NCBI GenBank assembly: GCA_029776125.1
Contig: JARVJS010000058.1
Location: forward strand, 1 to 8,108
Direction of reading: 5' to 3'
Source: Nitrososphaeria archaeon
Lineage (GTDB): Archaea > Thermoproteota > Nitrososphaeria > JACIWG01
DNA length: 8,108 nt
In this document: in pieces, positions 1-6,239 of the stretch
How the letters are laid out: every line of letters begins with the position of its first letter
Position numbering within the stretch: position 1 is the stretch's first letter
The notes under the pieces: generated by a model
Seen by the model: only the letters and a program-made list of their open reading frames with translations
Database searches by the model: none
What the model was told of the DNA's origin: nothing
Position numbers and translations under genes: made by a program

Positions 1-337
1 GTTGTGGTTCATCATATCGCCAAACACTTGAAAAGGCCCCAATCTTTACAGGGTACTCTAAATCCCTTCTACTGCACACATATCTACTTATTCCAACAGT
101 TAGGTCGAATCTTAACCCGAGTTCCCTTCCTCCTTTATCTTTTAAAAAATATATTTCATCGACTATTGATGGTCCACTTTTTGCTTCTAGTATGTCTAAT
201 AGTTCTAGAGTAGATGGTTCCATCCTCTTGAATCCAAAAATATCAAGTGTTTCCATAAATTTTTCTCTTAACCATTCAATTTTATCAAATTCCTCGGGTT
301 CTATGTCACGTAATCCTCTTGGAATCTCGAGTTTCAA
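1..337 (-). CDS. hisS: Histidyl-tRNA synthetase, N-terminal part (runs off left edge)
   Basis: This class II aminoacyl-tRNA synthetase charges tRNA-His with histidine in the cytoplasm. Reading the minus strand from TTG at 337 gives 112 residues before the edge, with no stop. Visible features are the N-terminal PRGLRDIEPEE (residues 5-15), the motif 1 region around GFKRMEPSTLELL (35-47), SGPSIVDEIYFLKDKGGREL (54-73), the ligand-pocket segment LRFDLTVGISRYV (75-87; Asp78 and Thr80 in histidine-contacting positions), and motif 2 VWRYDEPQ (105-112). The HisA region, motif 3 and anticodon domain lie outside. The TTG start is chosen because it overlaps the rfcS stop as TTGA, has GTGAG about 6 nt upstream, and places PRG..D just after the start as in the family. 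A HisZ paralogue cannot be excluded, but the conserved core and lack of his-operon neighbours favour a true synthetase. It is probably co-transcribed with rfcS. Confidence 0.9.
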   Translation of the reverse strand, partial: MKLEIPRGLRDIEPEEFDKIEWLREKFMETLDIFGFKRMEPSTLELLDILEAKSGPSIVDEIYFLKDKGGRELGLRFDLTVGISRYVCSRRDLEYPVKIGAFSSVWRYDEPQ

Positions 338-1299
338 CTTTTCTCACTTTTTAATTCTTCAATTTCAGACAAAAGTGCGGTTAATTGTATTTCTGGATTT
401 GCACCTTGTACTAGTCTGTAATCATATTCTGCTAGAATTTTTGCAGCTTTACCATGGTCTACTCTTTCATCATTTAACAATATCGTACCCAAGATCCTCA
501 GTATTTCGTTTTCTGAGACGCCATTGATATTTAGCATTTCAACTAAAATCTTTCTAGCATCATTAAATTTTCCGTTTAATGCATACTCTACCATCTCTTT
601 AATCTTTGCTTCACCCATTAAGCCTGCTTGTTTTATTACGCTTTCTTTTGTAAGTTTTCCTTCTCTTACTGAAGCCTGTAAAAGGTTTATGGTGTGCCTT
701 AAATCTCCACCTGTTATTTCATATAAAAGTTCGAGCGCCTCTTCTTCGAATTCAACTTTTTCAATTCTACATATCTTTTTAATATGTTCTATAACATCTT
801 CTTTTCTTAGGTTTTGGAATCTAAAAATTGCACATCTGCTCTGTATTGGTTCAATTATCTGTGAAGAATAGTTGCATATTAGAATAAATCTTGTATATTT
901 TGAGCTTTCTTCCATTATTCTTCTTAAAGCAGTTTGGGCGTCATGTGTCATTTCATCAGCTTCATCTAAGATAATAAGCCTAAACGGTATATCTACACTT
1001 CTATCTACATAGCCTGCAAAGGTTTTTATTCTTTCTCTTACCGTCTTTATTCCCCTTTCATCTGAAGCATTTAGTTCGAGCGTATAATTTCTCCAACCTT
1101 CCCCAAGCAATTTTCTTGCGATTATTAATGCAACTGTTGTCTTTCCAGTTCCTGGAGGACCGGCAAAAAGTAGATGTGGCATTTCATTTGGTCTTTGGAT
1201 AAGTAACTTTATCCTCTCTATAACTTCACGTTGGTTTACTACCTCATCTAGCTCTCTAGGTCTATACTTTTCAACCCACATTAATTCTTCTAGGCTCAT
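334..1299 (-). CDS. rfcS: Replication factor C small subunit (clamp loader ATPase)
   Basis: RfcS forms, with RfcL, the clamp loader that opens PCNA and places it on primer-template junctions using ATP. Numbering from the ATG at 1299 (321 residues, a normal family length): the N-terminal MWVEKYRPRELDEVV signature comes first, then Walker A GPPGTGKT (47-54), RFC box NASDERGI (77-84), Walker B LDEAD (111-115), sensor 1 Asn143, the SRC motif in QSRCAIFRF (154-156; its Arg is the finger acting on the neighbouring subunit), sensor 2 GGDLRH (Arg201), and a helical C-terminal collar domain. No intein interrupts the P-loop or other motifs, although RFC genes often carry them. In-frame GTG (1308) and TTG (1320) lie upstream. 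I prefer ATG because it gives the usual short N-terminus, but a leaderless TTG at 1320 (328 residues) is possible. The next gene is hisS, not rfcL, so the large subunit must be encoded elsewhere. It is divergent from gins23. Confidence 0.95.
   Translation of the reverse strand: MSLEELMWVEKYRPRELDEVVNQREVIERIKLLIQRPNEMPHLLFAGPPGTGKTTVALIIARKLLGEGWRNYTLELNASDERGIKTVRERIKTFAGYVDRSVDIPFRLIILDEADEMTHDAQTALRRIMEESSKYTRFILICNYSSQIIEPIQSRCAIFRFQNLRKEDVIEHIKKICRIEKVEFEEEALELLYEITGGDLRHTINLLQASVREGKLTKESVIKQAGLMGEAKIKEMVEYALNGKFNDARKILVEMLNINGVSENEILRILGTILLNDERVDHGKAAKILAEYDYRLVQGANPEIQLTALLSEIEELKSEKS
343..347 (-). promoter_or_regulatory. Ribosome binding site for hisS
   Basis: On the minus strand GTGAG, matching part of the archaeal GGTGA(T) Shine-Dalgarno sequence, lies inside the last rfcS codons about 5-6 nt before the TTG at 337. 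It supports the TTG start of hisS and implies translational coupling with rfcS. Confidence 0.45.
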
Positions 1300-1338
1300 G
1301 TTTGACACTTTACCAATCAAATTTAATGGATATAAGCA

Positions 1339-1353
1339 TAAATAAAGGTTAAA
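1339..1353 (-). promoter_or_regulatory. Candidate archaeal promoter (BRE/TATA) for rfcS-hisS
   Basis: On the minus strand TTTAACC (BRE-like, 1353-1347) is followed by TTTATTTA (TATA-like, 1346-1339). Initiation about 25 nt downstream would fall near 1318, giving either an almost leaderless message from TTG 1320 or a leader of about 19 nt before ATG 1299. A second TATA-like CTTATAT (1336-1330) is an alternative that would place initiation near GTG 1308. This is inference from sequence pattern only. Confidence 0.4.
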
Positions 1354-1387
1354 GCATTAGAGAGGTTGAAAATTGTGGAAATGCTAA

Positions 1388-1400
1388 TTAAAGTTTTTAA
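1388..1400 (+). promoter_or_regulatory. Candidate archaeal promoter (BRE/TATA) for gins23-mcm-hel308
   Basis: TTAAAG (BRE-like, 1388-1393) is followed by TTTTTAA (TATA-like, 1394-1400). Initiation some 25 nt downstream would be near 1420-1424, leaving a leader of about 12-16 nt that just includes the GGTG ribosome binding site. The box shares 11 of 13 bases with the one upstream of purB (from 6210), which supports a real promoter pattern. Inference only. Confidence 0.45.
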
Positions 1401-1421
1401 CCGCTGATATACTGTTTATAG

Positions 1422-1426
1422 GGTGG
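1422..1426 (+). promoter_or_regulatory. Ribosome binding site for gins23
   Basis: GGTGG, resembling the archaeal GGTGA Shine-Dalgarno core, ends about 9 nt before the TTG at 1436 and supports that start. If the predicted promoter is right, it lies at the very 5' end of the mRNA. Confidence 0.4.
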
Positions 1427-1435
1427 TTGTAAACC

Positions 1436-1993
1436 TTGTATACTACAATTGAAGAGGTAATTGAAATAAGGAGGCTAGGATATAAACTTACTCCTGTTAA
1501 GGTACAGTTTAAATCTTCAGTTCAAAACCTAAAATTTGGTAATCTTCATGCAGAAAATATTTTGGAGGGGTCTATAATGTCAATACCACTTTGGGCTGCG
1601 AAGGTTCTTGAAAAAAATGGTTTTGTAGAAATTCAAAGTGAAGGGTTTGAGGAAGAGTTCTATAAAAGTGTTGCTAAAGAAAAGCTTTTGAAAGATTCAT
1701 TAAATCTTTCTCAACTTTCAGAAAACTTTTATCTTGCTCTCCTTGACTTTTTAGATAAAAAGCGATCTGTTCCAGCAACAGATATCATGGCAAGAAGTGA
1801 ATATTTGAAAATTTATAATGATGTTCAGGATTTAATTAGTATTAGGATAAGAAAGCTATTACATTATGCTCGCCCTTACTCAGATGTAAGTGATATTCTT
1901 CCAAAATTAACTTTAGAAGAGCAGACTCTTTTGAAAATGCTGCAAAAAAATGTTAAAGAATTTGTTTCAAGAATACTGGAGGTTGAAAAATAG
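1436..1993 (+). CDS. gins23: GINS complex subunit Gins23 (B-A domain order)
   Basis: GINS tethers MCM, GAN/Cdc45 and primase in the archaeal replisome and activates the MCM helicase. The 185-residue product has a small B domain at the N-terminus, with EGSIMSIPLWAAKVL (44-58) followed by NGFVEI (61-66). This matches the GINS pattern of a Gly, then a Pro-Trp/Leu-Ala turn, then a short strand. Residues about 70-185 form an all-helical A domain, including RIRKLLHYARPY (137-148) and a final LTLEEQTLLKML helix (158-169). B before A is the Psf2/Psf3 order, hence Gins23; Gins51 would have A first. The TTG start is supported by GGTGG about 9 nt upstream and is the only start giving the full B domain. 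Its stop abuts the mcm start. The same gins23-mcm adjacency is known in Sulfolobus. The divergent sequence leaves a small chance of a Gins51-like protein. Confidence 0.85.
   Translation: MYTTIEEVIEIRRLGYKLTPVKVQFKSSVQNLKFGNLHAENILEGSIMSIPLWAAKVLEKNGFVEIQSEGFEEEFYKSVAKEKLLKDSLNLSQLSENFYLALLDFLDKKRSVPATDIMARSEYLKIYNDVQDLISIRIRKLLHYARPYSDVSDILPKLTLEEQTLLKMLQKNVKEFVSRILEVEK
1978..1983 (+). promoter_or_regulatory. Strong ribosome binding site for mcm
   Basis: GGAGGT, a near-perfect Shine-Dalgarno sequence, sits in the last codons of gins23, 10 nt before the TTG at 1994. It decides the mcm start and indicates translation coupled to the end of gins23. Confidence 0.7.
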
Positions 1994-4036
1994 TTGCTAG
2001 AATCAGTATCTGACTCAAAGATTAAAGATCTATTTTTGGATTTTATTAAAGGCTGGCTAGATGAGTATAAGCAGCCAAAATATAGGGTTCAATTAAATAA
2101 TATAATTCAGAAAGGTGGAAACTCCCTTATTGTAGATTATTCTGATCTTTCACGCTATAATAGTGATCTGGCAGCTATAGCGACAAAGGATCCGCGATAT
2201 TTGGAGATTTTTTCTAAAGCTGCATTAGATTTCTTAAAAGAAGAAGATCCTGAATATGCTAAAAAGGTTGAAAAGTTTTTCATAGTTAGGATAAGAAATC
2301 TTCCAGAAAAGTATCCTTTGAGAAAATTGGACGTGAACCTTTTAGGTAATTTGGTTGCTGTAACAGGCATAGTTGTAAGAGTTTCAGAAATAAAGCCATA
2401 TATAATTGAAGCTGCATGGGTCTGTCCAAACAACCATATCACATTAGTACAACAGAAGGAGCGTACGTTAAGAAAACCGCTAAAATGCAGGGAATGCGAT
2501 GAAAAGGACCTCTTTAAACTTGATGAATTGAAAAGTGTTTACGTAAATTTCCAGCTTTTAAGGATCCAAGAATTACCAGAAGAACTTCCTCCTGGACAAC
2601 TTCCAAGACAGCTAGAAATAAAATTGTATGGCGATATAGTAGATGTTGCTAGACCTGGAGACAGAGTGACAGTTACAGGTATTCTAAGGGCTGAAGAAGA
2701 ATATGGAACGAGAGGGGGGCGTTCACGTACCTTCAACGCATTTTTAGAAGGAAATTATGTTGAAGTTCTTGGAAAGAGTCCCCAAGATATAATAATTGAA
2801 AAAGCTGACGAAATAAGGTTTAAGGAGATGGCTAAACGTCCTGACTGGATGAGAACTCTAATTAGCTCTTTTGCTCCATCAATATATGGTCACGAACTTC
2901 TGAAGGAAGCTATTTTGCTTCTAATTGTTGGTGCTCCACAAATTCCCTTGCCTGATGGAACTACTTTAAGAGGTGACATAAACATACTTATTGTTGGTGA
3001 TCCTGGAACTGCAAAAAGTGAACTTTTAAAATACGCTGCTCGTTTAGCGCCAAGAGGTCTCTATACCTCTGGTAAAGGTACAACTGCGGCTGGCTTAACA
3101 GCAGCTGTTGTCAGGGAAAAAAGTGGCATGCTTATGCTTGAAGCAGGTGCTGTGGTTTTGGCTGACCAAGGTGTATGTGCAATAGACGAGTTTGATAAGA
3201 TGAGTAGCACTGATCGGCAAGCTCTGCATGAAGCGATGGAGCAGCAGACAGTATCAGTTGCAAAAGGAGGGATCGTGGTTACCTTAAACGCACGAACTTC
3301 AATACTTTCTGCTGCGAATCCATTGCTTGGGAAGTATGATCCATACAAAAATTTGACGGAAAACATTAACCTACCTTCACCCTTATTAACAAGGTTTGAC
3401 TTGATCTTTGTAATAAGGGATGTTCCAGAAAGATCAGTGGACGAACAAATAGCATCCCATATAATGTCACTTAGACGTTCACGTACTTTTGTACAAAAGC
3501 CTCCGCTTGATATCGATTTTCTAAGAAAGTATCTTGTATATTGCAAAAATCTAAATCCATCGATCACGCCTGAAGCTGAAAAGATGCTGATAGACTTTTA
3601 TCTTGAACTGAGGTCACAATCTGATACGCAAGGCATTCCAGTTACACCTAGACAGCTAGAGTCATTGATACGTTTAGCGATGGCAAGAGCAAGATTATTA
3701 CTTAAGGATAAAGTTACTGAAGAAGATGCAGCTGAGGCTATCACCTTAACTAAGAGCATGCTTTATGCTGTGGCAGTGGACAAAAAGACTGGGAAAATAG
3801 ATATGGGTACAATAACAGGAATGCCGGTAAGCGAAAGAAATAAGCTAGAGCTCGTTTTCCAAAAATATAAGGAATTAGCTGGTCCATCAAATGAGCCAGT
3901 AGAATTAAACACATTAATAAAGGCTATTGTTGCAACAGGAAAATTTAATGAGGTTGAAGCTAAAATTTATTTTGAACAGCTAGAACGTAAAGGTGTCTTT
4001 TATATGGTGAAACCTGGCTATTATAAAAGGGTATAA
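1994..4036 (+). CDS. mcm: Replicative DNA helicase MCM
   Basis: MCM forms the hexameric 3'-5' helicase that unwinds DNA at archaeal forks. In the 680-residue product, residues 1-265 are the N-terminal domain. It holds a helical A subdomain, a zinc-binding set Cys144-x3-His148 ... Cys165-x2-Cys168, and an OB-fold with a DNA-binding hairpin around GGRSRTF (241-247). The AAA+ core has Walker A GDPGTAKS (335-342), the helix-2 insert near GLTAAVVRE, Walker B CAIDEF with Asp398/Glu399, the pre-sensor-1 hairpin with Lys424, sensor 1 Asn442, arginine finger SPLLTRFD (Arg467) and sensor 2 TPRQLE (Arg553). Residues about 610-680 fit the winged-helix C-terminus. All catalytic residues are present and no intein is seen. 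The TTG start follows the gins23 stop with no gap and has GGAGGT 10 nt upstream. hel308 begins 4 nt after the stop, so the three genes likely share a message. Confidence 0.98.
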   Translation: MLESVSDSKIKDLFLDFIKGWLDEYKQPKYRVQLNNIIQKGGNSLIVDYSDLSRYNSDLAAIATKDPRYLEIFSKAALDFLKEEDPEYAKKVEKFFIVRIRNLPEKYPLRKLDVNLLGNLVAVTGIVVRVSEIKPYIIEAAWVCPNNHITLVQQKERTLRKPLKCRECDEKDLFKLDELKSVYVNFQLLRIQELPEELPPGQLPRQLEIKLYGDIVDVARPGDRVTVTGILRAEEEYGTRGGRSRTFNAFLEGNYVEVLGKSPQDIIIEKADEIRFKEMAKRPDWMRTLISSFAPSIYGHELLKEAILLLIVGAPQIPLPDGTTLRGDINILIVGDPGTAKSELLKYAARLAPRGLYTSGKGTTAAGLTAAVVREKSGMLMLEAGAVVLADQGVCAIDEFDKMSSTDRQALHEAMEQQTVSVAKGGIVVTLNARTSILSAANPLLGKYDPYKNLTENINLPSPLLTRFDLIFVIRDVPERSVDEQIASHIMSLRRSRTFVQKPPLDIDFLRKYLVYCKNLNPSITPEAEKMLIDFYLELRSQSDTQGIPVTPRQLESLIRLAMARARLLLKDKVTEEDAAEAITLTKSMLYAVAVDKKTGKIDMGTITGMPVSERNKLELVFQKYKELAGPSNEPVELNTLIKAIVATGKFNEVEAKIYFEQLERKGVFYMVKPGYYKRV

Positions 4037-4040
4037 TGTC

Positions 4041-6206
4041 ATGCATGTTGACTCACTACCATTACCTGAACAAGTAAAAATTCTATTAAAAAATTTGGGT
4101 TATCATACATTATATCCTCCACAAGAGGAAGCAGTTAGAAAGGGTGTTCTAGATGGCAAAAATGTACTTTTAACAACTCCTACAGCAAGCGGCAAGACCC
4201 TTATTGCACTGATGTGTTCAGCAAAAGCTGTTCTTGAAAATAAAAAAGTAGTTTACCTTACACCATTAAAAGCTTTAGCAAATGAAAAGTATGAGGAGTT
4301 TAAGTCACTCTCAATTTTATCAAAAGCGGATGGCTCCAACCCAACTATTGCAATCTCAACTGGAGACTACGATGTTAGGGATGACCACCTAAAAGAAAAA
4401 GATGTTCTAATATTAACCTACGAAAAATTTGATTCAATGATTAGGCATGATCCTGGGTGGATAGAAAGGATAGGATTGGTAATATTTGATGAAATTCACT
4501 TAATTAACGATGATGGTAGAGGACCTGTTATCGAAATACTTATATCATATTTTCTCTCTCATTCTATAAAGCCTCAGATTATTGCTTTGAGTGCGACTAT
4601 ATCAAACTATAGGGACATTGCCTCTTGGATTGGGGCAGAGACCGTTAACATCCAATGGCGTCCAGTTAAGCTTATTGAGGGTGTTTATCAAAATGGTCAA
4701 ATACTTTTCTGTAATGGTCAAAGGCTCGAAACATTAAGAAGCAATTATGGTCCAGCAATTGATGTCGCTTACACAATGTTAAAAGAGGGTGGTCAAGTAT
4801 TAATCTTCTCAGATAATAGAAGAAATGCTGTCTCTCTTGCGGAGAAGGCAACAGTTGTTTCATCAAAGTTTTTAAGTGATTCTGAGACTGAAAAACTTAA
4901 AGAAATTTATGACAAAGTAATATCCTCTGATGAAATAACTGAAGTAGGGAGAAGGCTGGCTGAATGCGTTTTAAAAGGTTCAGCCTTCCATCATGCAGGT
5001 CTTCCTCACTCACATAGAACATTAATTGAGGAATCGTTTAAAGAGGGTTATATCAAAATATTATGTTCGACTCCAACATTAGCGGCTGGCGTCAATCTAC
5101 CTGCAAGAACGGTAATAATAAACAGTCTTGCACGCTATCATAGTGAATGGGGTCAGAGTGAAGATATAAGTGTTCTCGAATATAAACAGCTTTGTGGAAG
5201 GGCTGGGCGGCCAAAATATGATGATGTGGGCTACGCGATTACTATATTAAGGTCAGGGGATACTGACACATTTTTTGAACATTATATTAAAGGTTCCCCT
5301 GAACCAATATACTCGAAGCTCATTAATACTGAAACTCTAAGGGATCATGTGCTTGCAACAATAGTGAGATTTCCAAGTTTGACTGAAAAAGAGTTGTACA
5401 ACTTTTTCTCACATACTTTATTTGGTTATCAAAGACGTTCTCAGTTTGTTTTATCAAAAATTAAATCATGTCTCTCGTATCTTAAATTAAATGATTTGAT
5501 AGAAGAGGAGAGTGGACGGTATATTTCTACCGAATTCGGTAAAAATATTTCGTTTCTCTATATTTCTACTTCAACAGGAATTCATTATAAAACAATTTTA
5601 GAAGAATATAAAAGTATTAAAAGCAAGAGTATAGTGAATGATGAAGACCTCGTACTCTTGTCAGCTGTTTCTTCAGAGGATTTTCAACCAAAATTTCACC
5701 TGAGGCACTCTGATTACTCGGAATTTAGACCATTTATAGAAAATAATTTGATGCCAATATTTAACGTATTTTCTAATCTGGATTTTAGATGTTTCGAAGA
5801 AGTTGGTAGAAGCTTCCTTTCACTAAAAAGTTGGATGAACGAAGAAACTGAAAACGAAATATATGAAAAGTTTTCAATCGAGCCAGGTGATCTGTATCGT
5901 CAAGTAGAATCTGCTCAGTGGCTAGTACATGCCTTCACAAAGTTATCTAGCTTATTTAGTATAAGAAGTCTCCAATCTGTCTCTAGCTTGCTAGAAGAAC
6001 GTTTACGTTACGGTGTTAAAAAAGAGCTTCTTGAGCTGACAAAACTTGAAGGTGTTGGGCGTGTAAGAGCGCGTGTTCTATTTTCTAATGGTTACAAGAC
6101 AATAGAAGACCTGAAAAAAGCTAGGGAACAAGATCTTGCAAAAATTCCAAAATTGGGTCCAATTATAGCCAAGAAGATAAAGGAACAACTTAAGTATTTT
6201 CCATAA
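4041..6206 (+). CDS. hel308: Hel308 superfamily 2 DNA helicase
   Basis: Hel308 is a 3'-5' ATP-dependent helicase (Ski2-like SF2) that acts on forked DNA and is linked to repair and restart of stalled replication. The 721-residue product has a Q-motif LYPPQ (24-28), Walker A TPTASGKT (46-53), the DEIH box (150-153), SAT motif III (184-186), motif IV QVLIFSDN (252-259), motif IVa FHHAGLP (316-322), motif V STPTLAAGVNLP (343-354) and motif VI QLCGRAGRP (383-391). These are followed by a winged helix (about 400-500), a ratchet domain including SAQWLVHAF (624-632), and a C-terminal helix-hairpin-helix (LEGVGRVRARVLFSNGY, about 669-685, plus IPKLGPIIAKKI, about 702-713). This full order and length are diagnostic for Hel308 rather than an RNA helicase of the Ski2 family. 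The ATG lies 4 nt after the mcm stop with a weak AGGGT upstream. Sharing a unit with gins23 and mcm suggests fork-associated expression. Confidence 0.95.
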   Translation: MHVDSLPLPEQVKILLKNLGYHTLYPPQEEAVRKGVLDGKNVLLTTPTASGKTLIALMCSAKAVLENKKVVYLTPLKALANEKYEEFKSLSILSKADGSNPTIAISTGDYDVRDDHLKEKDVLILTYEKFDSMIRHDPGWIERIGLVIFDEIHLINDDGRGPVIEILISYFLSHSIKPQIIALSATISNYRDIASWIGAETVNIQWRPVKLIEGVYQNGQILFCNGQRLETLRSNYGPAIDVAYTMLKEGGQVLIFSDNRRNAVSLAEKATVVSSKFLSDSETEKLKEIYDKVISSDEITEVGRRLAECVLKGSAFHHAGLPHSHRTLIEESFKEGYIKILCSTPTLAAGVNLPARTVIINSLARYHSEWGQSEDISVLEYKQLCGRAGRPKYDDVGYAITILRSGDTDTFFEHYIKGSPEPIYSKLINTETLRDHVLATIVRFPSLTEKELYNFFSHTLFGYQRRSQFVLSKIKSCLSYLKLNDLIEEESGRYISTEFGKNISFLYISTSTGIHYKTILEEYKSIKSKSIVNDEDLVLLSAVSSEDFQPKFHLRHSDYSEFRPFIENNLMPIFNVFSNLDFRCFEEVGRSFLSLKSWMNEETENEIYEKFSIEPGDLYRQVESAQWLVHAFTKLSSLFSIRSLQSVSSLLEERLRYGVKKELLELTKLEGVGRVRARVLFSNGYKTIEDLKKAREQDLAKIPKLGPIIAKKIKEQLKYFP

Positions 6207-6209
6207 CAC

Positions 6210-6221
6210 TTAAAGGTTTTA
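6210..6221 (+). promoter_or_regulatory. Possible promoter for purB, perhaps leaderless
   Basis: In the 33-nt gap after hel308, TTAAAGGTTTTA resembles BRE plus TATA and matches the gins23 promoter candidate at 11 of 13 bases over the aligned 13-mer. Its TATA centre is only about 21 nt before the purB ATG, and no Shine-Dalgarno sequence precedes that ATG, which fits a leaderless transcript. The spacing is slightly short, so read-through from hel308 remains possible. Confidence 0.3.
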
Positions 6222-6239
6222 GAAGTCTATGCTTAACCT

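Larger units (their letters stand above)
1300..1435. other. Divergent intergenic control region between rfcS and gins23
   Basis: This stretch separates the minus-strand rfcS-hisS unit from the plus-strand gins23-mcm-hel308 unit, and shortens to 115 bp if rfcS starts at TTG 1320. It is very AT-rich and contains TATA-like boxes facing both ways. I saw no clear long inverted repeat, origin-like repeat array or RNA gene in it. It is the only place from which both units can be driven within the window. Confidence 0.6.

Noticed and set aside
1..337. RFC large subunit downstream of rfcS
   Set aside because: rfcL is a common neighbour, but the frame encodes PRGLRDIEPEE, LRFDLTV and VWRYDEPQ, which are class II HisRS features, and shows no Walker A motif.
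192..871. Plus-strand open frames across the rfcS/hisS region
   Set aside because: They lie antisense to clearly conserved RfcS and HisRS sequences, have low-complexity Ser/Leu/Phe-rich products, and lack recognisable motifs.
1300..1435. Replication origin next to replication genes
   Set aside because: Archaeal origins often lie near cdc6/orc1 or other replication genes, but I see no repeated origin recognition boxes or paired inverted motifs here, and no orc1/cdc6 gene is in the window.
3061..3567. 168-codon minus-strand open frame inside mcm
   Set aside because: It is antisense to the most conserved part of the AAA+ core of MCM, and its product resembles no family I know.
334..4036. Inteins in rfcS or mcm
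   Set aside because: Both genes are frequent intein hosts in archaea, but Walker A, Walker B, sensor and arginine-finger motifs are continuous and protein lengths are normal (321 and 680 residues).
4041..6206. RNA helicase of the Ski2/Brr2 type instead of Hel308
   Set aside because: The C-terminal ratchet plus helix-hairpin-helix layout, 721-residue length and motif spellings fit Hel308. No Brr2-like duplicated cassette or Ski2 insertion is present.
6214..6239. AGGTT/AACCT inverted repeat before purB
   Set aside because: Only 5 bp pair and the arms cannot be extended in or out. It is too short to claim as a terminator or operator in AT-rich DNA.
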